Assembly: GCA_964512165.1 (NCBI GenBank)
Contig: CAZEHQ010000001.1
Span: forward strand, 1-64,000
Source: UBA8231 sp964512165
Lineage (GTDB): Bacteria; Latescibacterota; UBA2968; UBA8231
Reading direction: 5' to 3'
Length of the DNA: 64,000 nucleotides
Under the pieces are notes generated by a model. It ran no database searches. It saw only the letters and a list, made by a program, of their open reading frames with translations, and was not told where the DNA came from. The position numbers and the translations under genes are program-made. Shown here one piece after another: positions 25,701 through 35,800 of the stretch (the first letter of the stretch is position 1; the number at the start of each line of letters is the position of its first letter).

Positions 25701-28082
25701 GTGCCGACCCTTTCCGCTCACATTCTCGAACCCGCCGGCGTCGCGAGGAGCCGCTGGCCGGTCACCGCGGGCCTGCCCTTTGCTCCCGGCGAACTGAGAG
25801 AGACGGAAGGCCTTGGCGTTTCCACGGAGGACGCCCATCCCCTGCCGGCACGGGCCCACGTGCGCGCCCGCTGGCCGGACGGCTCGGTGCGCTGGGCCCT
25901 TGTCGATCTGCAGGTGGAGATCGGGGCGCAGGAGCGGCTCGGCCTGCGCATCGATCCGCAGGCCGGCCCGGGTGACTTCAGTTCGCCGCTGCACGCCGAG
26001 ATCCGCGGCGACTCCATCGATGTGGTCACGGGTGCGCTGGCCCTGCGCATCGGCCGCCGGGGGCGCCGCCTGATCCGATCCGTCTCCAGGGGGCGCCGCG
26101 AATTCCTCGCCATGGGAGACGAGGGAGACCTGACGGCCTGGGACGGAGAGGGGAACGCCTGTTCCGGCCGGATCGAGGAGGCCGGGATCGAGGCGGCGAA
26201 TCCCCTGCGCCTCGTGGTCCGCTGCCGGGGCCGTTTCACCGGTTCGGTGGGTCCTTTCCTGGGCTTCGAGGCCCGCATCATCTGCTTCGCCCATCAGCCC
26301 TTCGTGCGCATCGACTTCACCTTCGTCCACGACCTCGACCACCGCTCCGAGCTGTTCCTCCGCAGGCTCGCGCTGCAGCTGCCCCTGTCCCTGGCCGCGA
26401 CTCCGCGCCGGGCCCTGGCGGGCTCCCAGGTCTCGGGATGGACCTTCCACGAGCCCATCGATCTGGCGCCCACGGACAGAATCGATCTGACGCAGTGGAA
26501 CCTCGAGCGCCACTGCCTCCGCTGGGGGACCGGCCGCCGCACCGACCTGCGCACGAACGGCCTCGGGTGGCTGCACGTCGCCGACGGCGAGGCCGGGGTG
26601 ACCTGCAAGCTTCGCCGCCCCTTCCAGGGCTATCCGAAGCGGTGGGCCTTCGAGGACGACCGCCTGTGCCTGGATTTGTACCCGGATCTCTCCGGCCTGG
26701 CCGACGCCGGGAGCGGCCCCGGACGCAGGTACACGGAGATCGACTATGCCGGCGGCGCCGGCCACGACGGACCGCTGCGGTTGCCCCAGGGCATGGCGCG
26801 GACCCACGAGGTCTACCTGCACTTCGGCCCGCGGGCGGACGACGCGGCCGAGGTCGACCGCTTCTGCCTGGCCGCGGAGATGCCGCTGCTGCTGCAGCTG
26901 CCTTCCAACCGTTACTCCGAGACCGGTGTCTTCGGGGCCTTCGCCCCTTTTTCGGAGGCCTGCTGGCCGCTGGAGGCGAAACTGCGGCGGTCCTGCCGCA
27001 CGCCGAGTGGCCGGGGCATTCTCAACGACGGCGACGAGGTACGCCTGGAGAGCCTTCCCGATGGCCGCACGGTGACACGCACCACCGAGAACCTGGCGTA
27101 CGAGCTGCCGCGCTCGATCCTGCGGCAGTACCTGCGCTCGGGCGACCAGCGTCTCTTCTGGGAGGGCGAAGCCGCGGTCCGCCACCTCATGGACGTGGAC
27201 ACCGTGCACCACCAGTCAGAGCATCCGGAGTGGGTCGGAGGACCGTACTTCCAGTGGTCGCAGAACCACCACTATGCCACGACCGACGAGATCGACCTGA
27301 CCGGCCCTCGCACGAGCCACACCTGGCTCGGGTCGCTTCTGGACTACCACTTCCTCACCGGCTGTCCCCGCGCCCGGCAGGTCGCCGAGATGTGCGCCGA
27401 CTATTGCCGCCGCGCCGCACCGTATCACTGGAAGCAGGAGCTCACAGCCGAACGAGCTGCCGCGGCGGCCGCCGGCGAGCCCGTCCCCTGGCCGTTCTCG
27501 ACCCGCAGCGTGGGATGGGCCCTGACGGGGATGGGGACCTACTACGACGCCTTCCCGGAAGACCGCTTCCTGCCCGCCATGGAGGCCCTCGTCGACCTGC
27601 TCGAGGTCTGGCAGGACGACGAGGGCCGCTGGCGCGATCGCATCGGCACGCACAATCTGGGCGAGACCCCCTTCATGGTCTCCGGCGTTCTCCAGGGGCT
27701 GCAGCTCTACCATGCCGCCACCGGCGAGGAGCGGGCACGAAGGATGCTGCTGGACGGCCTCCGCTTCCTGTCCCGGAAGGGCCGCACGCCGGAAGGCCTA
27801 TTCTATTACAAAGAAGCTCCCGTCTCGGCCGATCCCCACACCTCGACGGTCATGCTTCTCGGCCCCCTGGCCTGGGCCTACGAGCAGACCGGCGAAGCCG
27901 ACCTGCTCGATGCGGGCTACCGGCTCTTCCGCTGGCTCGTCGACGAGGGCCAGGTCTCCACTTACATGCTGAAGGACCTCTTCGCCTTCATGCCGCTCCT
28001 GGAGCGGATGGGTCTCCTCGCCGACTACGAGCCCCCGACGCCAGGTCCGCTTCCCGGGGGGAGGGCCCTGGATGAAGTGTGA
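25701..28082 (+). CDS. Exo-rhamnogalacturonan-lyase-like (PcRGLX/YetA-type) protein
   Basis: The 793-residue protein resembles the PcRGLX/YetA group that includes PL26 exo-rhamnogalacturonan lyases. The N-terminal part has WPVTAGLPFAPGELRET and VRARWPDGSVRWALVDLQ, typical of the first beta-sandwich domain. A middle beta-rich region carries VRIDFTFVHDLDHRSE and YLHFGPRADD. The C-terminal part (about 440-780) is alpha/alpha-toroid-like, with HHQSEHPEWVGGPYFQWSQNHHYATTDEIDL, RSVGWALTGMGTYYDAFPED and LSRKGRTPEGLFYYKEA. No signal peptide is visible, so cytosolic action on oligosaccharides is possible. The start is uncertain; GTG 25701 was chosen from the promoter position. It overlaps nadC by 11 bases. 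Confidence 0.72.
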   Translation: MPTLSAHILEPAGVARSRWPVTAGLPFAPGELRETEGLGVSTEDAHPLPARAHVRARWPDGSVRWALVDLQVEIGAQERLGLRIDPQAGPGDFSSPLHAEIRGDSIDVVTGALALRIGRRGRRLIRSVSRGRREFLAMGDEGDLTAWDGEGNACSGRIEEAGIEAANPLRLVVRCRGRFTGSVGPFLGFEARIICFAHQPFVRIDFTFVHDLDHRSELFLRRLALQLPLSLAATPRRALAGSQVSGWTFHEPIDLAPTDRIDLTQWNLERHCLRWGTGRRTDLRTNGLGWLHVADGEAGVTCKLRRPFQGYPKRWAFEDDRLCLDLYPDLSGLADAGSGPGRRYTEIDYAGGAGHDGPLRLPQGMARTHEVYLHFGPRADDAAEVDRFCLAAEMPLLLQLPSNRYSETGVFGAFAPFSEACWPLEAKLRRSCRTPSGRGILNDGDEVRLESLPDGRTVTRTTENLAYELPRSILRQYLRSGDQRLFWEGEAAVRHLMDVDTVHHQSEHPEWVGGPYFQWSQNHHYATTDEIDLTGPRTSHTWLGSLLDYHFLTGCPRARQVAEMCADYCRRAAPYHWKQELTAERAAAAAAGEPVPWPFSTRSVGWALTGMGTYYDAFPEDRFLPAMEALVDLLEVWQDDEGRWRDRIGTHNLGETPFMVSGVLQGLQLYHAATGEERARRMLLDGLRFLSRKGRTPEGLFYYKEAPVSADPHTSTVMLLGPLAWAYEQTGEADLLDAGYRLFRWLVDEGQVSTYMLKDLFAFMPLLERMGLLADYEPPTPGPLPGGRALDEV

Positions 28083-28989
28083 CTCCGGCCTGCTGGAGAT
28101 CGTGGAACGCGCCCTGCGGGAGGATCTCGGCGGCGGTCTCGACCCCGATGCGGACGTCACCACCCGGTGGACGGTGGGCGGCGGCGCCGGGGCCCGAGCC
28201 CGGATCCTGTCCCGCGGCGACGGGGTCGCGGCCGGCGTGCAAGCGGCGGTCCTGGTCTTCCAGCGGCTCCATCCACGACTGTCGGTCGACGCCGCTCTGG
28301 CCGATGGCGACGCCTTGGTCCCGGGCGCCACAGTCCTCCACCTGAGTGGCCCCGCCGCCCCCATCCTCGTGGGCGAACGCACCGCTCTCAACCTGCTTCA
28401 GCAGTTGTCGGGGATCGCCTCCCTGACGCGGGCCTATGTCGATGCCGTGGCGGGGACCCGGGCCCGCATCACGGATACCCGCAAGACCATCCCCGGCCTG
28501 CGGCGCCTGCAGAAGGAGGCGGTACGCAGCGGAGGCGGTTTCAATCACCGTTTCGGGCTGCACGACGCCGTGCTCATCAAGGAGAACCACGCCCGCGCCG
28601 CCGGGGGGGTGGTCGAGGCGCTACGCCGGGCGCACGCAGGGACCGCGGAGCCGGGGGGGGACCGGACCCCGATCATGTGTGAAGCGGAAACCCTGGAGGA
28701 GGTTCGGGCTCTGGTAGGGGCCGGTCCTCGGGGACGTCCGGACCGGATCCTTCTCGACAACATGTCCCGGGACACGTTGGCCGACTGCGTGCAACTCGTG
28801 CAGACCGCCGCGGCGGACGTGGAGACCGAGGCCACCGGCGGCATCACCCTCGAGGAGGTCCGCTCCGTGGCCGAGACCGGGGTCGACTGGATCTCCGTGG
28901 GGGCTCTCACCCACTCGGCACCAGCCCTGGACCTGAGCCTGCTGTTCGAGGCGGGAGACGGGCCCCCGGCCCGAGGGAAGGGCCCGTGA
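28072..28989 (+). CDS. nadC: Nicotinate-nucleotide pyrophosphorylase (quinolinate phosphoribosyltransferase)
   Basis: NadC converts quinolinate and PRPP to nicotinate mononucleotide in NAD synthesis. The 305-residue product shows REDLGGG...DVTT, VGERTALNLLQQLSGIAS, the TRKTIPGLRRLQKEAVRSGGGFNHRFGL active-site segment, VLIKENH, ILLDNMS, and ETEATGGITLEEVR followed by GVDWISVGALTHS. All are standard for the family. The 11-base overlap with the preceding gene suggests co-transcription, although the two functions are unrelated. Confidence 0.95.
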   Translation: MKCDSGLLEIVERALREDLGGGLDPDADVTTRWTVGGGAGARARILSRGDGVAAGVQAAVLVFQRLHPRLSVDAALADGDALVPGATVLHLSGPAAPILVGERTALNLLQQLSGIASLTRAYVDAVAGTRARITDTRKTIPGLRRLQKEAVRSGGGFNHRFGLHDAVLIKENHARAAGGVVEALRRAHAGTAEPGGDRTPIMCEAETLEEVRALVGAGPRGRPDRILLDNMSRDTLADCVQLVQTAAADVETEATGGITLEEVRSVAETGVDWISVGALTHSAPALDLSLLFEAGDGPPARGKGP

Positions 28990-29091
28990 GTTCGATTCCG
29001 GCTCTCCACGGTCCGACGACGCCCTGGGCGGTCCTGAATCCTCCCGAAACCGGGGCCCCGAACCCCTCGATTCCTTGATTTGTGCGGCTAC

Positions 29092-29120
29092 TTGCTGTAT
29101 TTTGGGACGATCGCTATATT
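29092..29120 (+). promoter_or_regulatory. Promoter candidate 1 upstream of the autotransporter
   Basis: TTGCTG (29092-29097) and TATATT (29115-29120) are exactly 17 bases apart. The -10 matches the consensus in 5 of 6 positions. Transcription from here would give a leader of almost 690 nt. Confidence 0.4.
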
Positions 29121-29143
29121 CCTCGGCGTTGCCTCGTCATACG

Positions 29144-29386
29144 CTACCAAATTGGGTAGGGTTGGGTGCGCCGCGTCTGGTGCAGATAGCCTTCCAGCGG
29201 GGGGCCGCACCGTTCCGAATTGACTTGGACTCGTAGATTGCATATCTGCTGTCCTCCCTCGCGCGTCCAGCGCACTCGGTCGCCTGGACACCTCTCCAGG
29301 CGCGGGGGCGTCGGCTCCCCAAACAGCATGGTGACGCCGTCCCAACTCCTCAGCGGATCTTCCCATTCCAAACCCAGCGGCGGCAT
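29144..29386 (-). CDS. Hypothetical 80-residue protein
   Basis: The minus-strand frame from ATG 29386, preceded closely by GGGAGG, encodes an 80-residue protein of normal-looking composition with several Trp (EWEDPLRSW, RVRWTREGG). Its third codon positions are less GC-rich than in neighbouring genes. No family was recognised. It would run antisense to the proposed leader of the autotransporter gene. It may be a small foreign gene, a remnant or chance. Confidence 0.3.
   Translation of the reverse strand: MPPLGLEWEDPLRSWDGVTMLFGEPTPPRLERCPGDRVRWTREGGQQICNLRVQVNSERCGPPLEGYLHQTRRTQPYPIW
29220..29248 (+). promoter_or_regulatory. Promoter candidate 2 upstream of the autotransporter
   Basis: TTGACT (29220-29225) and TATCTG (29243-29248) are 17 bases apart. 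The -35 is a good match and the -10 is weak. It could be an alternative start for the same leader. Confidence 0.3.
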
Positions 29387-29813
29387 TGCCTCCCGCAAGG
29401 CCGCTCCCGGTTCGATACGGTCGGCTCACGGCCCAGTGGTGCAAGGCTCATGCCGAATCTAGGTGCGCAGCCAGGCCAGGACTTTGACAGGGCCCCGGCG
29501 ATGGTGTCCCTTGGCCCGGGTCCGATTCTTCAGCCCTTCTACGCTCTTGTGGGACGTTCCTCCCCTGGCGGGTTCCCGCCGTTGGATGCCCCCCTCCGTG
29601 GCCATGGTGGCCGCGCCGGAGGCCACCAGCGGGGCCGGCTGGTTGATCGACCGCGGCTGAAACCGCAGGACACCGGGCTCGACCGCCCATCCTGCGGGGC
29701 CGTGGCCCTGGCCCACTTGAACCATTGTCCTGGATCGCCTTCCACGGCAATCCCGCCCGTGGTTCCGTTCCCGACCGAGAAAAATCCGAGTCGACTCAGA
29801 AAGGATCTCAGAA

Positions 29814-32800
29814 ATGTCGCATAGCAGAGGATTTATTGGGAGGCTGATCCCGATAGGGTTGAGCACCCTCCTGTGGACGAGTCTGCCGGCTACGGCTCAA
29901 GTAGCTGGCGAGGCCGAGCGTACGCCGGAGGCGGTCACCGGGGTACGCGCCGAGATCGATGCCGAAGGAACGGGTATCACCGTCTCTTGGGAGCTGTCGG
30001 ATTCCGACCGGATCAGCAGCGTTCCCGTCGGCACCGGCGACTTCACCTCGGGCGGCTCCTTTGCGGGCATCAATGGCGTGGATGACTACCTCATCTACCG
30101 CCAGGGCGCCGACGACGCCGAGCCCACCCTGGTGGGCACGGTCAACGCCGGGGTCAACACATTCGTCGATCGATCGTTCACGGTGGGGACGACCTACACG
30201 TATTCGGTTACCGCCACCCCCCCTGCCGGCGACAATGAGAGCGAACCCGCGATGGCCGACGCACCAGTCGACGTGGGTCCCCCGCCGGCGGTCACGCTCA
30301 CAGTCGACCGGACCAACCTTGGTGAGGGAGATGGTGTTGCGGCGGTCACGGTGACGGCAACCCTGGACAGGGCGTGGGCAATCAACACGCCGGTGGAGGT
30401 CTCGATATCCGATGCCGGTACGGCAGAGCATGCGGAAGGCCGCGACTACACGGCCGAGTCGCCGGAGCCGATCACCATTCCCGCCGGCGAGACCCAGGCC
30501 AGCACGACCCTGTCAATCGCCCTGAACGACGACAACCTGGCCGAAGGAGATACCCCCGAGACCATCGTCCTCGAGGGAGCTTCGGCCGTGACGGCGGGTG
30601 CCACGGTTACCCCGGTGGACCTGGAGGTAACCGGGACCGGGCTCACCGTGACGGACAACGACGTGGCCCCCACCTCGATAGCGCTCACTGTGGGCACGTC
30701 CAGTGTGGACGAGGGCGCCGGCGAGACGGGCGTGGAGGTGACGGCCACCCTGGGTGACGGCAGCACCGCCCTGATCGTCGACACCCAGGTGACAGTGTCC
30801 CTGTCCGGGACCGATGAGGCGCTGGGCCCCGACTACTCGGCCGAAGAGCTCACCTTCACCGTTCCGGCAGAGCAGACCGCGGCCAGCGCGACGCTGACCC
30901 TGACCCCCAACGACGACAACTTGGCCGGCGAGGGGGACGAGTCGATCGAGGTGGCCGGCGCCGCCGACGGGTTCACCGTCGAATCGGCGGCGATCACCCT
31001 GACCGACAACGATGTCGTTCCCACCTCCATCAGCCTCGCCGTCGATACCGCCAGTCTGGATGAAGGCGCCGGCGAGACCGCCATCAACGTGACCGCCACC
31101 CTGGGTGACGACAGCACCGCCCTGATCACCGATACTCAGGTCGCCCTGTCACTCTCAGGGACCCACGTGGATCTGGGCCCCGACTACGAGGATGTCGAGG
31201 TCACCGTCACCGTCGCCGCCGGGGCTACCAATGGCAGCGGCATCCTGCCCCTGACACCGATCGACGACATCCTGGCCGGAGAAGGGGACGAGACCATCGA
31301 GGTGGCCGGCGCCGCCGACGGGTTCACCGTCGAATCGGCGGCGATCACCCTGACCGACAACGATGTCGTTCCCACCTCCATCAGCCTCGCCGTCGATACC
31401 GCCAGTCTGGATGAAGGCGCCGGCGAGACCGCCATCAACGTGACCGCCACCCTGGGTGACGACAGCACCGCCCTGATCACCGATACTCAGGTCGCCCTGT
31501 CACTCTCAGGGACCCACGTGGATCTGGGCCCCGACTACGAGGATGTCGAGGTCACCGTCACCGTCGCCGCCGGGGCTACCAATGGCAGCGGCATCCTGCC
31601 CCTGACACCGATCGACGACATCCTGGCCGGAGAAGGGGACGAGACCATCGAGGTGGCCGGCGCCGCCGACGGGTTCACCGTCGCGTCGGCGATGATCACC
31701 TTGACCGACAACGATGTGGTTCCCACCTCCATCACGCTCACCGTGGACCCGGGCAGCCTCGACGAGGGCGCCGGAGACACGGCCGTGGAGGTGACGGCCA
31801 CCCTGGGCGACGGCAGCACCGCCCTCCTTACCGAAACCCAGGTCGCCCTGTCCCTGTCCGGCACCCATGAGGTTCTCGGGGCCGACTACACGGCGGCCGA
31901 TGTCACGATCACCGTCGCTCCCGGCGCCACCGATGGCAGCGGATCGGTATCGATCTCCGTGGTCGACGACAACCTGGCCGAGGGAGAGGAGACCATCGAG
32001 ATCTCGGGTGCGGCCGAAGGGTTCGAGGTCCAGTCCACGTCCCTCGGTCTCATCGACAACGACGTGGCTCCCACCTCCATAGCACTCGGCGTCGACACCG
32101 CCACCCTGGGCGAGGACGCCGGCGAGACGGCCGTGGAGGTCACGGCCACCCTGGGCGACGGCAGCACCGCCCTGCTGACGGACACGCAGGTGGCCCTCTC
32201 CGTGTCGGGGACCGACGAGACTCTGGGCTCCGACTACGAGGCCGTCGAGGTCACCATCACCGTCGCCGCCGGCGAGACGGCTGGCAGCGGCACCCTGACC
32301 CTGACGCCGAATGACGACAACCTGGCCGAAGGGGACGAAACGATCGAGGTGGCCGGTGCCGCCGACGGCTTCACCGTCGAGTCCGCGTCGATCGGTCTCA
32401 CCGACAACGACGTGCCTCCCACCTCCATCAGCCTCTCCGTGGCAGACCCGGCCAGCCTGGCCGAAGGCGCCGGGGAGACGGCCATCGAGGTGACGGCCAC
32501 CCTGGGCGACGGCAGCACCGCCCTGCTCACCGAGACGGCGGTAACCGTCTCCCTGTCCGGGACCGACGAGGCCTTGGGCCCCGACTACACGGCCTCCGAT
32601 GTCACCATCACAGTCGCTCCCGGGGCTACCTCGGGCAGCGGATCGGTGGCGATCTCCGTGGTCGACGACAACCTGGCCGAGGGAGACGAGACGATCGAGG
32701 TCTCCGGTGCGGCCGAGGGGTTCGCCGTCGAGTCGACGATGGTTACCCTGATCGACGACGACGCGGCTCCTACCTCCATCAGCCTGGCCGTCGATACCGG

Positions 32801-35800
32801 CAGCTTGGATGAGAGCGCCGGGGAGACGGCCATCGAGGTGACCGCCACCCTGGGTGACGGCAGCACCGCCCTGCTCACCGAGACCCAGGTGACCCTGTCC
32901 CTGTCCGGGACCGACGAGGCTCTGGGCTCGGACTACGAGGCATCGGACGTCACCATCACCGTCGCCGCCGGGGCTACCGGTGGCAGCGGCACCCTGACCC
33001 TGACGCCCAATGACGACAACCTGGCCGAAGGGAACGAGACCATCGAGGTGGCCGGTGCGGCCGACGGCTTCACCGTCGAGTCCGCGTCGATCGGCATCAC
33101 CGACAACGACGTGGCTCCCACGTCAATCGCGGTGACCGTGGACACGGATACCTTCGACGAGGGTGACGGCGAGACATCCCTGACCGTGACCGCCACCCTG
33201 GGCGACGGCAGCACTGCCCTGTTGACCGATACCGAGGTTTCTCTGGCGATAGCCGAGAGCGAGGACAATGCCGCTACCGGTGCCAGTGTCACCATCGCCG
33301 CCGGCGAAACCTCCGTCAGTGGATCCCTGCCGCTGACGCTCATCGAGGAGAATCTTGTCGATGGCGACAAGGTCATCCTCCTCGTGGGTAACGCCGCCGG
33401 ATTCAACATCGGCGACGTGGAGCTGACCGTCACCGACAACGACATCGCCCCCACCACCATCACCCTGGAGGTGGACAACAACACCTTCGATGAAGGTGAC
33501 GGGGAGGTGTCCATTGCGGTGACCGCCACCCTGGGCGACGGAAGCACCGCCCTGTTGCACCACATCGACATCGATCTCGCGGTCGCTGCCAGCGATGAGA
33601 ATGCTGCTGCCGGCGCGGCCGTGAGGATCCAAGAGCTCGTGACTGTCGGCAGCGGACCTCTGGTGCTGACGCTCATCGAGGAGAACCTCGTCGACGGCGA
33701 CAAGACCATTGTCCTCACCGGTGCCTCCGACGGATACGACATCGGTGACGTGGAGTTGACGGTCACCGACAACGACATCGCCCCCACCACCATCACCCTC
33801 AGCGTCGACAGGGATCGCTTCGACGAGGGCGATGGGGAGACGGCGGTGACCGTGACCGCGGTTCTCGGGGACGGAAGCACCGCGCTGTTGAACGACACAC
33901 CGATCGCTCTGTCCCTGTCGGGCACGGCCGAGGATGGCTCGGACTACACCGCTTCCATCCCGGCGATCACCGTCGCAGCGACGGAGACATCCAGCAGCGG
34001 CGTCCTTACACTGACGCCCCCGGACGAGCTCATCCCGGAGTATGACGAGACCATCGTCGTCGAGGGGTCGGCGTCCGGATTCACCGTCGAGTCGGCGACG
34101 ATCACCCTCACCGACAACGACGATGAGCCGACGGTGGTGACTCCCATCCCGGCCATGACACTGTATGTGGGCGGCGCCGACGGCGTCGTCGATCTCTCGG
34201 ACAAGTTCCGGGGTCTCGACATGACTTTCAGCGCCACTTCTTCGAATCCGGCGGTCGCCACGGTCTCCGTGGCTGGTTCCCAGTTGACGGTCTCGGCGGT
34301 GATCGAAGGCGACGCCTCGGTTGAGGTGACCGCCATGAACACCATCGGTCCCGACGCGACCCAGGCCTTTACGGTAAGCGTGATCACCGAGCCGAATGAG
34401 ACGCAGATCGTCACCGATGCCCTGGCGGCGATCGGCCGGACTACGCTTTCCAGTGTCTCGACGGCAATCGGTACGCGCTTCTCCTCCAGGCCCAGCCTGA
34501 AGGTGAACCTGGCCGGTCATTCCCTCCTGGACGAGGGAGCTGCCGCCCACCTGGGGGTTGGTACCCTCGGCCTGCAGAACGAGATGCGGTATGCCATGGG
34601 CTCGCGGAACGAGATGTCGTGGCAGCAGGCCCTGCGCAGCACCTCCTTCGCCGTTCCCATGGGCGAGTCCGGCGGCGGGTCCGATCCGAACCTGCCCAAC
34701 TGGACGATCTGGGGGCTCGGCGACTACAACACCTTCGAAGGGACGCCGGACTACGGCAGCCACAGTGGTACGGTGACCTCGGTCTACCTGGGTGCCGACA
34801 AGCGGGTGGCCTCAAGCGCCCAGGTCGGTGCCACGGTCTCCTACAGCATGGGAGAGACCGACTACGACTTCGAGGGCGAAGGCGCCAGCGGGTCGGGTGC
34901 TCTGACAACGGTTCTCACGAGCGTCTACCCCTACCTCCGCGTCGCACCCAGCAAGGGCGTGGACATCTGGGCCATCGGTGGCCTGGGTGTTGGCACCGTG
35001 GAGAATGAGCGCGGCGTCTCCGGTACCACCGAAGAGGGCGACCTGGCCATGGCCCTGGCGATTCTGGGCGCAAGACGGTCCCTGGGCAACATGGGCGGAT
35101 TGGATGTGGCCCTCCGTGGCGACGCCGGCACGGTGAATCTCTCCACGGCCGAAGCGGAAGGCGTGATCGCCGACCAGGCCGTGGCCGCTCAACGCTTCCG
35201 CCTGGGAGTCGAAGGAGCGCACACCTTCCAGATGTCCAGTTGCGCGAAGGTGACGCCCTACGGCGAGCTGAGCGGGCGCTTTGACGGTGGCGACGGTCAG
35301 ACCGGCGGCGGTCTCGAGGCCGCGGGCGGCTTCCGCTACGAGTGCCCGAGGTCGCGCTTCCGCCTGGAGGCCCGGGGCCGTGTCCTGGCTCTGAACTCCG
35401 CTTACAGCGAGACCGGCGGCAGCGTCATGGCCAGCTACTCGCCGGGGGCGGATGGGCTTGGCCTGTCCATGGCCTTGACGCCCAGTTGGGGTGCCAGCGG
35501 CGGTGGCGCCCAGGCGCTGTTGCGCGATGACGCCTTCCGGACGATCGGCCATCTCGGCTCCACGCGGGATGCCTGGTCCATGGACGCGCAGGTCGGCTAC
35601 GGCATGCGGCTCCAGCCGGTGCCGGGCGTGGTTACGCCCTTCGCCCTGCTCGGTCCCGCCGGGGCCGGTTCGCAGATGCGCCTCGGGGTCCGCTTCGAAG
35701 GCCTGAGAGGTACCGCTTTCGAAGTGATGGATCTCGATGTCTCCGCGGGCCGAATCGACCGCCGTCAGGCCGAGAACCGCGTCGACGTAAGGGGCGCGAT

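Larger units (their letters stand above)
28990..29813 (+). other. 824-base intergenic region, probably the leader of the autotransporter gene
   Basis: The stretch is less GC-rich than its surroundings and holds no convincing long gene. It contains two plus-strand promoter candidates (29092-29120 and 29220-29248) and one possible small minus-strand ORF (29144-29386). From about 29400 to 29800 short frames are open on both strands, but none resembles a known protein. AAAGGA near 29800 provides a ribosome-binding site for the downstream ATG at 29814. Confidence 0.5.

Noticed and set aside
30283..34130. Regular repeats resembling a CRISPR or satellite array
   Set aside because: The period is 351 bases and the repeats are in-frame Calx-beta domains within a single large ORF.
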